Shown: piece by piece, positions 44,710 to 53,960 of the stretch
How positions within the stretch are numbered: the stretch's first letter is position 1
How the letters are laid out: every line of letters begins with the position of its first letter
NCBI RefSeq assembly: GCF_005222225.1
Contig: NZ_CP036536.1
Span: 3,868,001 to 3,932,000 of the forward strand
Source of the DNA: Salinimonas lutimaris
GTDB taxonomy: Bacteria > Pseudomonadota > Gammaproteobacteria > Enterobacterales > Alteromonadaceae
DNA: 64,000 nucleotides
Direction of reading: 5' to 3'
The notes under the pieces: model-generated
Told to the model about the DNA's origin: nothing
The model's input: the letters and a program-made list of their open reading frames with translations, nothing else
The model's database searches: none
Translations under genes and position numbers: made by a program

Positions 44710-46797
44710 GTGTCTTTACCTCTTCCATATTCTATTGCATTTGTTTGTTTGTCTGTTGCCACCGCTTTAAGCGCCCCGGTGTTCGCACAGGAACTGGAAA
44801 CCATCGAAATTACCGGTCATCACTCTCAGCTGCACCTGACTGGTGAGCTGAAAGACCAGCTGGCACAACACAATATAAACAGCGCCGGAGGCGGCGGCTT
44901 GTCAGCCCTGCCGGTGTTAAACGGCATGATGGGCGATCGTATCCAGGTACTGGCTGACGGCGTGCCGGTTACTGCCGCCTGTGGTAATCAGATGAACCCA
45001 CCATTGTCTTACATTGCCGCTACCCAGGTCAGTCAGATACAGGTCATGCCGGCGGTCTCTAAAGTCAGTGAGGGAGGTGACAATATTGCCGGTGTGGTCA
45101 GTATCGATACGCAGGCACCAGCATTTACTACTAACGATACGTTAAGCTGGGGCGGCGGCAGTGCCGGTTTTCAGTACCGCAGCGTGAACCATGCGCAGGT
45201 CTATCATCTTAATGGACAGGCAGCCAGCAAACACTGGTTTGCAGGCTATAGCGGGAATATTGAAAAAGCCGACAGTTACGATAATGGCGATGGCGAACGG
45301 GTGCTGGATACCTTGTATAAAGCTGAAAATCACGCACTAACGCTCGGCTATCAGGACGCAGATCGCCTGGCTACCGTTAAGTATTCTCACCAGTCGGTGC
45401 CTTATCAGGGGTTTCCCGGCCAGTACATGGATATGGTGGATAATCGCACCAACGCTATTACGGCAGATTATCAGCAGCAGTTTGACAGCGTGACCTTCAA
45501 CGGACTGCTTAGCCTGCGTAACGTAAAACATGAAATGGGCTTTTTTACCGACGAGAAGCCTGGCGCCATGCCGATGCTGACCGACTCTCAGGATTTGACT
45601 GCCAAACTGGCCTGGAGTCTTGCCCTTGAGGGGGAGGACACACTGAAAATTGGCCAGGAGTTTTACCTGAATAAACTCAATGACTACTGGCCAGCCGTTG
45701 CCGGGTCCATGATGATGGGTCCGGATAACTATGTGAATATTAATGACGGGCGACGTCAACGCACTGCTATTTATGCACAGTGGTCGCAGCAGCCTTCAGA
45801 AGGCTGGCACTACAGTGCCGGCATGCGGGTTGAGCAGGTCAGCACTCAGGCCGGCGAAGTTCAGCCGTACAACAGCATGAGTATGCCGGACATGATGATG
45901 GCTAATGCCGATGCGCTGGCAGCGCAGAACTTTAATGCCGCAGATCGCGACCAAAGCGATACGCTTGTTGATGTGACTCTGCTGGCCACCCGCCGTATTG
46001 ACGATGAGCAAAGCCTGACGCTGGGCGTTGCCCTCAAGAACCGGGCTCCTAACCTGTACGAACGCTACACCTGGGGACAGGGCATGATGTCCAGCTCGAT
46101 GATTGGCTGGTTTAACGACGGCAATGCCTATGTAGGTAATATAAACCTTAAGCCTGAAACTGCGCATACCGCCTCGGTCAGCTACCGGCTGGAACAGCGC
46201 GACCGCGCCCTGACTGTGGATGCATGGTACACCCGCGTATCAGATTATATTGATGGCCAGCCGATTGGGCAGTTTGTGCGCTCAGCGCAGCCCGATGGTG
46301 TACGTAATCAGCTGCGGTTTACCAATCTGGATGCCACGTTGATGGGCGTTACCATCAAAGGCGTTGTGCTACTGGCAGACAATAATACCGGCCGCTGGCA
46401 GCTTAGTAATAACCTGAGCTGGCAGGACGGCGAACGCAATGACACAGATGAATCCTTGTATCAGATTGTGCCCTGGCAAAACACACTGACACTGTCTCAT
46501 ACCTGGGATAACTGGGAGTCCAGTCTGCAGTGGCAGTGGGTGGGAGAAAAAGACGAGGTAGACCCGCGCCGGCTTGAAAACAGGACAGCCAGTTATGCGC
46601 TGCTCGGCCTGTCGACCCGATACGACTGGGCCAGCTGGTCGGTTGAACTGGCGGTCAATAATCTTACCGATAAAACCTATCAGCTGCCGCTGGCTGGTGT
46701 CAGCGTGGCCGATTTTCGCCGCGACCCGGCCAATGGTTTTGCTCAGCTTGATGGTCCGGGACGCTCATTCAATGTTGGTGTTACCTACCGCTTTTAG
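44710..46797 (+). CDS. TonB-dependent copper receptor (OprC/NosA-like)
   Basis: 695-aa outer-membrane receptor. Signal peptide (cut near VFA/QE, residue 26), plug domain (about 35-135) and 22-stranded barrel ending in TYRF. The plug has CGNQM (C91-x3-M95), like the CxxxM copper site of OprC, and extracellular parts are Met-rich (GSMMMGP, SMSMPDMMM, GMMSSSM). It should take up copper. It starts at GTG (44710); no ATG fits. It lies between the Cu/Zn permease and a RegB/RegA pair. Confidence 0.88.
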   Translation: MSLPLPYSIAFVCLSVATALSAPVFAQELETIEITGHHSQLHLTGELKDQLAQHNINSAGGGGLSALPVLNGMMGDRIQVLADGVPVTAACGNQMNPPLSYIAATQVSQIQVMPAVSKVSEGGDNIAGVVSIDTQAPAFTTNDTLSWGGGSAGFQYRSVNHAQVYHLNGQAASKHWFAGYSGNIEKADSYDNGDGERVLDTLYKAENHALTLGYQDADRLATVKYSHQSVPYQGFPGQYMDMVDNRTNAITADYQQQFDSVTFNGLLSLRNVKHEMGFFTDEKPGAMPMLTDSQDLTAKLAWSLALEGEDTLKIGQEFYLNKLNDYWPAVAGSMMMGPDNYVNINDGRRQRTAIYAQWSQQPSEGWHYSAGMRVEQVSTQAGEVQPYNSMSMPDMMMANADALAAQNFNAADRDQSDTLVDVTLLATRRIDDEQSLTLGVALKNRAPNLYERYTWGQGMMSSSMIGWFNDGNAYVGNINLKPETAHTASVSYRLEQRDRALTVDAWYTRVSDYIDGQPIGQFVRSAQPDGVRNQLRFTNLDATLMGVTIKGVVLLADNNTGRWQLSNNLSWQDGERNDTDESLYQIVPWQNTLTLSHTWDNWESSLQWQWVGEKDEVDPRRLENRTASYALLGLSTRYDWASWSVELAVNNLTDKTYQLPLAGVSVADFRRDPANGFAQLDGPGRSFNVGVTYRF

Positions 46798-46824
46798 TAA
46801 AGTACGTTAACTCTCGTACTTTAC
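46797..46824. repeat. Inverted repeat between receptor and kinase genes
   Basis: GTAAAGTACG and CGTACTTTAC form a perfect 10-bp stem with an 8-nt loop, beginning in the receptor stop codon. No T-run follows the stem directly. It may reduce read-through to the kinase gene or protect the receptor mRNA. Confidence 0.6.
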
Positions 46825-46834
46825 TCCTGTACCC

Positions 46835-47893
46835 ATGCTGCTGTTACTGTTTACGTATCTGCTGCGCCAGCGCCCGCTGAATCATGGCCTGGCCTGCCTG
46901 CTTCTGCTACTTGAAATCACCCTGCTTAACACGGTGATTGCACTTAACGGCGCGGCTACCAATCCATTTAGCATGGTACTACTGGTGCCGCTGGTTATTG
47001 GACTGATGCTGTTACCGGTCACCTGGGCACTGGCCGTGGTCATCGCCAGTATCGCCGGTCAGCTGACCCAGCTTTACCTGCCACGCCTGCATGCACATAA
47101 CATGGAAATGGCCGCGCACGCCCACAGTATGATCATCGGTTTTGTGCTGACATCTGTGCTTATTGCCGCGGTCGTGGCCTACTTTCGTTTACAGCTGAGC
47201 CGCCAGAATGCTGCGCTGCATACTCTGCGCGAGCGGCAGTTACGGGATGAGCAACTGCTGGCCATCGGCACCGCGGCTGCCCAGCTTACCCACGATGCCG
47301 CCTCGCCGGTGCAAACTATTCGGCTGTTACTTGAAGAAGCGCAGGAAACCTCTGAAGCGGCGGTGTTACCTGAACTGGAAGAGCAGTTTCATCGTCTTGA
47401 ACATATGCTGATACAGTGGCGTGATGTGGCAGATGATGTTCGCGAAGCCAGAACCACCCGGTTCACGCCAAAGGAGGTTGTCCGGTCACTGCGCCATATT
47501 ATGGCACTGGCCCGGCCTGAGGCGCTGATACAGTGGCCGGCACAGCACCAGCAGCAGGGGTCGTGTATTATGGCAGATCGCACGTTGCTGCCTGCCCTGA
47601 CCCGGATTTTACTCAATGCCTGTGAAGCAGGAAGCAAAACCGCCGATCCACAGGTTCAGGTTACCCTGATCTGTGGCGCTGACAGCTGGCAACTGACCTT
47701 TATTAATGCCGCCGACCCGGCCCATGCCAGCACACTGATGCATTTGGGCAGCCGGCTGGTCGACAGCGAGTCAGGCAGCGGCGCCGGGGCCATTCTCAGT
47801 AACGCGACCATTGAAAAGTTTGGTGGGCAGGTGCACTGGTATTACGCTAACGGATTTGTGACGACCCATATCCAGCTACCGGTGGCAGCATGA
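46835..47893 (+). CDS. RegB/PrrB-like sensor histidine kinase
   Basis: 352-aa membrane kinase with about four helices in the first 120 residues. GAATNPF at residues 39-45 matches the quinone-binding GGxxNPF motif of RegB. The phosphoacceptor is H153 in LTHDAASPVQTI, divergent from the HELGTP form of RegB. The ATPase part is compact (N box ILLNACEAG near 267-275, G box GSGAGAIL near 312-319). It is shorter than RegB and lacks some helices. Its stop overlaps the regulator start by 4 bp. Confidence 0.8.
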   Translation: MLLLLFTYLLRQRPLNHGLACLLLLLEITLLNTVIALNGAATNPFSMVLLVPLVIGLMLLPVTWALAVVIASIAGQLTQLYLPRLHAHNMEMAAHAHSMIIGFVLTSVLIAAVVAYFRLQLSRQNAALHTLRERQLRDEQLLAIGTAAAQLTHDAASPVQTIRLLLEEAQETSEAAVLPELEEQFHRLEHMLIQWRDVADDVREARTTRFTPKEVVRSLRHIMALARPEALIQWPAQHQQQGSCIMADRTLLPALTRILLNACEAGSKTADPQVQVTLICGADSWQLTFINAADPAHASTLMHLGSRLVDSESGSGAGAILSNATIEKFGGQVHWYYANGFVTTHIQLPVAA

Positions 47894-48423
47894 AAACTCT
47901 GCTGATTATTGATGATGATACCCGTTTGAGCACCGTGCTGGCGCGCCGCTTTACCCAAACCGGCCTATTCTGTGTGCAGTGTTTCAGCAGTGCTAGCACC
48001 GCGCTGCGATGTGATACACCAAAGGCGGATGGCATATTGTTGGACATGATGCTCGAAGATGACGAGCTGGGGCTGGACTATGTCAGTGAACTGGCCTTGC
48101 GGTTCAGCCCGCAGCACCTGATCATGATGACCGGGTATGCCAGTATTGCCACTACGGTGGCTGCATTGAAAAAAGGCGCAACCGACTATGTTGCCAAGCC
48201 GGTTGGCTTTAACGAGCTGCTGGTTATGCTGGGTGAACACCGGGTAGAGCCAGAAGCGACAAACTCCCCCCGTCCTATGACCCCGGCGCAGGCCGAGTGG
48301 GAACATATTCAGCGGGTTTTGCTGGCCCATCAGGGCAATATCTCGGCTACCGCCAAAGCGCTGGGTATGCACCGGCGTACTTTACAGCGCAAGTTACAAA
48401 AATTCTCCCCCAGCAAAGACTGA
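47890..48423 (+). CDS. RegA/PrrA/ActR-like response regulator
   Basis: 177-aa regulator with a receiver domain (acid pocket D8-D10, phospho-acceptor D52, K near 103) and a Fis-type HTH at the end (ISATAKALGMHRRTLQRKL, near 151-169). This is the RegA form (about 180 aa). It is coupled to the kinase gene by a 4-bp overlap. Likely targets: redox or copper genes, including the adjacent receptor; inference only. Confidence 0.88.
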   Translation: MKTLLIIDDDTRLSTVLARRFTQTGLFCVQCFSSASTALRCDTPKADGILLDMMLEDDELGLDYVSELALRFSPQHLIMMTGYASIATTVAALKKGATDYVAKPVGFNELLVMLGEHRVEPEATNSPRPMTPAQAEWEHIQRVLLAHQGNISATAKALGMHRRTLQRKLQKFSPSKD

Positions 48424-48462
48424 TCTGGGCATTTGCTGTTACTCATCGCATTTGATGGATAT

Positions 48463-48478
48463 TTATACTTTAGTATAA
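48463..48478. promoter_or_regulatory. Palindrome before the PhyH-like gene
   Basis: TTATACT-TT-AGTATAA is a perfect 7-2-7 dyad, 70 bp before the start of the dioxygenase gene. Possible operator or promoter element. Confidence 0.4.
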
Positions 48479-48547
48479 GAAACTGCCTATCTAACAGGGC
48501 CGCATCATGGACAGCAAATCGCGGCCTGACTGATAAGGACATCATTT

Positions 48548-49447
48548 ATGGTCAGCACCTCTTACCTTGCCAACCGGTTATTTACACCGGCATTTAAACA
48601 GCTTCGGCGCACCGCCCGACGCACCCGGCTGCATAATATCATTCGTATCCTGCGCCAGTTACTGCACTTCGGGCCATGGCGCATTGTGCCTATCCGGTTG
48701 ATTCGCGCCTGCAAGGGCCCGGCCATGCTGAGCCATGCGCCATCAGCCTGCGGTTTACACCTGAACCCTTATAAGGTAGCTCGCACCCTGCATGACAAGG
48801 GGGTGTATCCTGCCGGCGTGATCAGTCAGGCCACCCTGGAGCCGCTAACCCGGCTGACTAACCAGCTGCCGCCAGAAGAATATCACCAAACTCACCAGAG
48901 TCTGTCTGCGGTCAGCGCTATTGCCGGGGACCCGGCAATACAAAATGTACTGCGAACCTATTTTGGCTGCGAGCCGGTGCTTATCGAGTCTTCAATTTTT
49001 GTGACCCGCTGTGAGCAGGACCTGCCGGTTTTAGACCAGAACCACTACCACTTTGACTATGCGGGCTGGCAGTCGATGAATGTCTTTGTGTATCTGACCG
49101 ATGTAACATCTGACAGCTCGTATCACATTGCTCTGGCAGGCAGCCATAACGCCATCGGTGTACGGGATATTATTAAAGGCATCATTACAGATAACGAGGC
49201 GGAGCAGCGCTTTAGCGGTCAACAAACGCCGATCACCGGGCCGGCCGGTACGCTGTTTTTTGAAAATGTGGAAGTGTTTCACAAGCGATCCCGGGGTAAC
49301 GAGCGCCGGGTTATGCTGAATATGGCGTTTACCAGTCATCGTAATCTGCTGAGTTACGGAAGGGCCAGCCGGGACAAACTAAAAAGCCAGCAATCGCTTT
49401 ACCGGCAACTGCTGGCTGAAGAGACCGGAAAACCGGTCGCAGGATAA
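48548..49447 (+). CDS. Phytanoyl-CoA dioxygenase-like (PhyH) protein
   Basis: 299-aa Fe(II)/2-oxoglutarate oxygenase-like protein. HYHFDYAGW (metal His-x-Asp, near 162-170) and EVFHKRSRGNERRVMLNMAF (distal His and 2-oxoglutarate Arg, near 241-260) form the facial triad of the PhyH fold. The first 60 residues are basic and rich in Arg. The substrate is unknown. AAGGA lies 9 nt before the ATG. Single gene. Confidence 0.75.
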   Translation: MVSTSYLANRLFTPAFKQLRRTARRTRLHNIIRILRQLLHFGPWRIVPIRLIRACKGPAMLSHAPSACGLHLNPYKVARTLHDKGVYPAGVISQATLEPLTRLTNQLPPEEYHQTHQSLSAVSAIAGDPAIQNVLRTYFGCEPVLIESSIFVTRCEQDLPVLDQNHYHFDYAGWQSMNVFVYLTDVTSDSSYHIALAGSHNAIGVRDIIKGIITDNEAEQRFSGQQTPITGPAGTLFFENVEVFHKRSRGNERRVMLNMAFTSHRNLLSYGRASRDKLKSQQSLYRQLLAEETGKPVAG

Positions 49448-49450
49448 ACA

Positions 49451-49591
49451 CTAGTAGCGAAGAAATACCTCGATGTACATCAGTGCGCCCACACCGGCCA
49501 CAGCAAAATAAAAGTTACCATTGCCTAAAAACTGCCGGAGACGGCGAGTGCCGGACGCTGCATGACGTGACTGACTGACTTTTGTTGCCAT
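49451..49591 (-). CDS. Small membrane protein (46 aa)
   Basis: Short gene with a strong site (AAGGTG, 6 nt before the ATG at 49591). The product has a basic soluble start (MATKVSQSRHAASGTRRLR) and one C-terminal helix (FYFAVAGVGALMYIEVFL). No family recognised. A longer frame to 49675 lacks a ribosome site. It converges with the PhyH gene, 3 bp apart. Confidence 0.55.
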   Translation of the reverse strand: MATKVSQSRHAASGTRRLRQFLGNGNFYFAVAGVGALMYIEVFLRY

Positions 49592-49744
49592 ACTGACCAC
49601 CTTACAACCTGCTGATGATTTAAAAGTAGCATAGGTAAAACAGATGTTAATGCTACTTTGGGTTAAATTTATCATGCATTTACAGCAGTAGGGTTTTGCC
49701 CTGATGACAGGTAAACTAAAACCTGGTTTCTTTTATCACAATGA

Positions 49745-50629
49745 ATGGTTATGGCAGCAGACGCTCACTACGTACTGGGAATTGATGGCGGCGGCACTAA
49801 GTGCCTTGCCCGGCTGGAAACACACCATGGCGAACTAATTGCTGAGGCAATCAGCGGACCGGCAAACCCGGCTCAGGACGCAGCACAGGCGCTCGATTCT
49901 GTGACGCTGGCGTGTCGTGAAATTCAGCAGATAGCCGGGCTGACTGACGCCCAACTGGCGGATATTCCGGCGGTGCTGGGACTGGCCGGGGTCAGTATTC
50001 CGGCCTATCATCAGCGCACCACTTCCTGGCAGTTACCGGTCAGCCGTTTTATGGTCACCACCGACCTGCATACCGCCTGTGTGGGCGCGCATGGCAGTGA
50101 AGAGGGGGCAATTGTGATCACCGGTACCGGCAGCTCTGCTTTTATCAGTCACCAGGGCCAGCACACCATTCTGGGTGGGCATGGTTTTCAGCTCGGTGAT
50201 GCCGCCTCCGGCGCCTGGCTGGGCCAGCGCGCACTCAGCTGCGCTCTGGAAGCGCTGGATGGCCTGAACAGTGCGCATAATCTGGCTCATCATCTGTGTC
50301 AGACACTGGGGCAGCACACCACTGCCGATATTGTGGGCAGCGCCCTGCATTACCGCTCCGCCCAGTTTGCTCAGCTGGCGCCGGTGGTCATTACCCTGGC
50401 TCAGCAGGGCGACGAGGATGCCATGGCCATTATGCGCCAGGGGGCTGATTATCTTAACCGGCTGATCCGTAAACTGTTGTCGCTGCATCCGGTGCGTATA
50501 AGTATGCTGGGCGGGCTAGCTGGGGTATGGTCGCAGTGGCTGGATAAAGACTTGCAGGGGCAGTTGTCGGATGTGCTTCACGGCCCGGCAGCCGGTGCCT
50601 GTACCCTAGCCCGGCGCCATCAGTGGTAA
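49745..50629 (+). CDS. nagK: N-acetylglucosamine kinase (BadF/BcrA ATPase family)
   Basis: 294-aa sugar kinase of the actin-like fold. The phosphate-1 motif is LGIDGGGTKC (near residues 11-20), phosphate-2 is ITGTGSSAF (near 124-132) and the LGDAASGAWLGQRAL segment (near 152-166) is typical of GlcNAc/glucosamine kinases of the BadF/BadG type. It would make GlcNAc-6-P, the substrate of the NagA encoded 22 bp downstream. Starts at 49745 or the ATG at 49751. Confidence 0.82.
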   Translation: MVMAADAHYVLGIDGGGTKCLARLETHHGELIAEAISGPANPAQDAAQALDSVTLACREIQQIAGLTDAQLADIPAVLGLAGVSIPAYHQRTTSWQLPVSRFMVTTDLHTACVGAHGSEEGAIVITGTGSSAFISHQGQHTILGGHGFQLGDAASGAWLGQRALSCALEALDGLNSAHNLAHHLCQTLGQHTTADIVGSALHYRSAQFAQLAPVVITLAQQGDEDAMAIMRQGADYLNRLIRKLLSLHPVRISMLGGLAGVWSQWLDKDLQGQLSDVLHGPAAGACTLARRHQW

Positions 50630-50651
50630 TTTATTTTATTTGCGAGGTTTT

Positions 50652-51785
50652 ATGTCACAGGCGGCTTCCCAGACTTTTTTTGCCCGGCGTTTGTTTACCG
50701 GTCATCAATGGCTTAGCGATGTACTGATTGAGGTAAGTCACACCACCATCACCCGGCTTACGCCCAATGCAGAGGCTTCTGATGCCTATGTGTTAGATGG
50801 CATTGTGTGCCCTGGGTTTATCGATATTCAGGTTAATGGCGGGGGCGGTGTGCAGTTTAATCACACGCCCACCACAGCGTGTCTTATGCAGATGGCCAGC
50901 GCTCATGCCACTACCGGCACCGCCAGCCTGATGCCCACGGTGATTACCGACGATATTACGGTGATGAGTCAGGCTGCTCAGCAAATTGCCGCTGTCAGAC
51001 AAACCGCGCCTCATGTGTTTCTGGGCGTGCATTTTGAAGGCCCGCATTTAAGTGCGGCCAAAAAAGGTATGCACAGCCAGGCCCATATCCGCCCGCTCAG
51101 CGAAGCTGAAATAGCCCTGTTCTGCGATCCGGCGTTGGGTCAGGTGATTGTGACGCTGGCCCCGGAAATGGTCACCACAGCACAAATCAGCGCATTAACC
51201 CAGGCAGGAGTGATTGTGAATCTGGGCCATACCGACGCCACCTTTGAGCAGGCCAGCGAGGCTTTTGCCGCCGGCGCCCGGGGCGTGACGCACCTGTACA
51301 ATGCGATGTCAGCCATGACCAGCCGGGCACCGGGTGTGGTTGGCGCAGCGCTATATCACCAACACACCTACGCCGGACTGATTGTGGATCACCACCACGT
51401 TCATCCGGCCAGCGCCACGCTGGCAATCCGGGCCAAGGGGGCGCAGCGGATGTGTCTGGTAACCGATGCCATGGCTCCGGCTGCCAGCGATATTGACCAC
51501 TTTTTTTATCAGGGCACAAAAGTAGTGCGCGATAAAGACACCTTAAGGTTGGATGATGGCACGCTGGCAGGCTCGGTGCTTACCATGATTGAGGCGGTGC
51601 GTAACACCCATTTTGACCTTGGCTTTTCGCTGACCGACACACTGCAAATGGCCACCTCTACTCCGGCAGCTTATTTAGGCCACCAGCAGGCAGGGCAGCT
51701 GGCCCCGGGTAGCTATGCCAGCTTTTTGCATCTGGATGAGCAGCTAAACCTGCTGGACCACTGGGTGGGTGGCAGCAGGGTATAA
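50652..51785 (+). CDS. nagA: N-acetylglucosamine-6-phosphate deacetylase
   Basis: 377-aa amidohydrolase making glucosamine-6-P and acetate. Motifs in order: PGFIDIQVNGGGG (near 60-72), HFEGPHLS (metal Glu, near 131-138), NLGHTDA and THLYNAM (metal His residues near 197 and 217), and VTDAMAP (catalytic Asp near 274). Together with NagK it channels GlcNAc into the amino-sugar pool, feeding GlmS/GlmU products. nagB is not in this window. Converges with a LysR gene, 1 bp apart. Confidence 0.92.
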   Translation: MSQAASQTFFARRLFTGHQWLSDVLIEVSHTTITRLTPNAEASDAYVLDGIVCPGFIDIQVNGGGGVQFNHTPTTACLMQMASAHATTGTASLMPTVITDDITVMSQAAQQIAAVRQTAPHVFLGVHFEGPHLSAAKKGMHSQAHIRPLSEAEIALFCDPALGQVIVTLAPEMVTTAQISALTQAGVIVNLGHTDATFEQASEAFAAGARGVTHLYNAMSAMTSRAPGVVGAALYHQHTYAGLIVDHHHVHPASATLAIRAKGAQRMCLVTDAMAPAASDIDHFFYQGTKVVRDKDTLRLDDGTLAGSVLTMIEAVRNTHFDLGFSLTDTLQMATSTPAAYLGHQQAGQLAPGSYASFLHLDEQLNLLDHWVGGSRV

Positions 51786-51786
51786 A

Positions 51787-52686
51787 TTACTTTGACTGGT
51801 CCCAGTAGGGCGTATCCCCGAACCAGGCCAGCAGATGATCAATCATTGCCCTGACTTTAGGCGCTAACAACCGAGAGGTGGGATATACCGCCCACACGCC
51901 GGCTTCGTGCTCTAGCGGGTAATCAGCCAGAACCTCTACCAGACGCCCGTCGCGCAGGTGCTGATAACAATTCCAGGTAGAATTAATGGTCACGCCCAGC
52001 CCGGCGCAGCAGGCATCACGCATGGCCTCACCGTTATCGGTACGAAACCGGGTAAGCGGGTGCACCTGTAAAGGGCCGTCCGGAGTGATAAATTTCCAGC
52101 AGTCCACCGTATGCAGACTTACACTGTAGTGCCGGGTTAATTCCTGTGGATGGTCGGGGGTACCGTATTTTTGCAGATAATCCGGCGATGCACAGATAAT
52201 GCGCCTGTCCCGGGCCAGACGCCGGGCCACCAGACTGGAGTCTTTCAGCGGTGCATTTCGCAAGGCCAGGTCAAACCCACCCTCAACCAGATCAACAATG
52301 GTGTCTGACAGGCGCAAGTCCACTTCCACCTGTTCAAACTTTTCCATAAAGCTGGCGATAGCCGGGATCAGGTGTTGTCGGCCAAATGCGGCCGAGGCTG
52401 TCATACGCAATGTGCCTGAAGGTGCAGAGCTGCCCGCGCCCACCGCTGCTCTGGCCGCTTCAGCACTGGCCAGGACCTCTTTGGCATGAGGCAGAAATGC
52501 CTCACCCTCTTCGCTTAATGTCACATTGCGGGTACTGCGATGGAGCAGCCGGACTCCCAGTGTGGACTCCAGCTTTTGTAGCTGGGCACTGGCCACCGCC
52601 GCAGACAGCCCCAGGTCGGCACCGGCCTGGCTGATATTCTGCAAGGCAGCGATACGTACAAACAAGTTGAGGTGTTCCAGATTCAT
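51787..52686 (-). CDS. LysR-family transcriptional regulator
   Basis: 299-aa LysR regulator with HTH at about residues 3-62 (ISQAGADLGLSAAVASAQLQKLE). It is divergent from the luciferase-like oxidoreductase gene at 52882, so it probably controls it. The effector domain begins near 90. Confidence 0.88.
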   Translation of the reverse strand: MNLEHLNLFVRIAALQNISQAGADLGLSAAVASAQLQKLESTLGVRLLHRSTRNVTLSEEGEAFLPHAKEVLASAEAARAAVGAGSSAPSGTLRMTASAAFGRQHLIPAIASFMEKFEQVEVDLRLSDTIVDLVEGGFDLALRNAPLKDSSLVARRLARDRRIICASPDYLQKYGTPDHPQELTRHYSVSLHTVDCWKFITPDGPLQVHPLTRFRTDNGEAMRDACCAGLGVTINSTWNCYQHLRDGRLVEVLADYPLEHEAGVWAVYPTSRLLAPKVRAMIDHLLAWFGDTPYWDQSK

Positions 52687-52881
52687 AACCAGCCTGATAA
52701 CTCATAGCAAAGCCCACTGCCCGCTTTTTTCCCAGCCTAGAGAGTCACGCTGTAAGAATCAATCTCTGAGCAGGTTTATATCGCAAATCGCAAAAGTCTT
52801 TTCATTGTTTTGACGGTTCTGTCAGCCCCGGTCACACGCCATCATACACACAGTAAAACAATTGACTGAAACAGGTGATTT

Positions 52882-53799
52882 ATGGCGTTTGATAAACTGG
52901 CACAACAGGATTTTTCTATTGGTCTGGAGCTTCCGCTGGACAACGACTGGTCGGCCAGCGGACAGGCCAAACGGCTAGTAGAAGGCCGCCCGTTCGGTGT
53001 ACCGGACATGAGCCAGCACACCGCCCGCATTAAACTGGCAGACGAGCTGGGTTACCGGGCCGCCTGGATTCGCGATGTGCCCCTGTACGACCCGCAATTT
53101 GGTGATGCAGCCCAGGTTTTTGAAGCCTTCTCGTATCTGGGCTACCTGGCCGGAATAACCGACAATATTCTGTTGGGCACAGCGGCTGTTGTGTTGCCGT
53201 TACGCCAGCCCTGGCTGGTAAAAAAATCGGCCCATACCATTGCCCAGCTCAGCAATGACCGGTTTATTCTGGGTGTGGCCAGCGGTGACCGGCCTAGTGA
53301 ATACCCGGTTTTCAATGTGGATTTTAACAGCCGTGGTGAGCGTTTTCGTGAGTCGGTAAAAATACTGCGCGGGGATGCTCAGTACGGTCTGTCTGGCGGA
53401 CAACTGGTGTTGCCAGAAGCTAATCCCCTGCCACTGTACGTGGCCGGTCTGGCTCAGCAGTCACCGCAGTGGGTAGGCGAAAACATGGACGGCTGGCTGG
53501 CCTATCCGGGAACGCCGAGCGATCATGACCGCCGGGTAGCCCTGTGGCGCAATGTGGCGCAGGACAAACCTTATGTCAGCTTTATTCACTTAGACTATGT
53601 GGACAATGCAGATGCGCCTGTTGAGCGCCACCGGTTTGGGGTAAAAACGGGGCGTAACGGGCTGATTCAGGAGCTCAGCGCTATGCGCGCGGCCGGTGTG
53701 AATCATATCGGCCTGCACTTTCGCAGAAATCAACGGGATCTGGCGTCCAGCATGCGGGAGATTGCCGAGCAGGTATTACCGCTATTTCACAATAACTAG
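52882..53799 (+). CDS. LLM-class flavin-dependent oxidoreductase
   Basis: 305-aa luciferase-like monooxygenase with the TIM-barrel core: YRAAWIRDVPLYDP (near 54-67), LLGTAAVVLPLRQPWLVKKSAHTI (near 97-120) and FILGVASGDRPSEY (near 128-141, flavin-phosphate side). It needs reduced FMN from a reductase; the flavin reductase at 24.3 kb is not linked. Substrate unknown. Confidence 0.85.
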   Translation: MAFDKLAQQDFSIGLELPLDNDWSASGQAKRLVEGRPFGVPDMSQHTARIKLADELGYRAAWIRDVPLYDPQFGDAAQVFEAFSYLGYLAGITDNILLGTAAVVLPLRQPWLVKKSAHTIAQLSNDRFILGVASGDRPSEYPVFNVDFNSRGERFRESVKILRGDAQYGLSGGQLVLPEANPLPLYVAGLAQQSPQWVGENMDGWLAYPGTPSDHDRRVALWRNVAQDKPYVSFIHLDYVDNADAPVERHRFGVKTGRNGLIQELSAMRAAGVNHIGLHFRRNQRDLASSMREIAEQVLPLFHNN

Positions 53800-53881
53800 C
53801 GTTACCTGCTCACCCGGTACCGGGCTCTACCGGTATCGGGTATCAGGACTTGCCATGTTCAGCCAGGCTGTTCCGGCGGCT

Positions 53882-53934
53882 CAGTTAAACAGCCCAGTCA
53901 AACAACTCAGTCAAACAGCCTGGTCAGACAGCCT
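53882..53934. repeat. Short tandem repeats (four copies, 13-14 bp)
   Basis: Four imperfect units of the form CAGTCAAACAGCC (CAGTTAAACAGCC, CAGTCAAACAACT, CAGTCAAACAGCCT, GGTCAGACAGCCT) lie in the gap between the convergent oxidoreductase and barrel genes. Confidence 0.6.
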
Positions 53935-53960
53935 CGCGGGCAGCCAGAAATGGCGACTGA

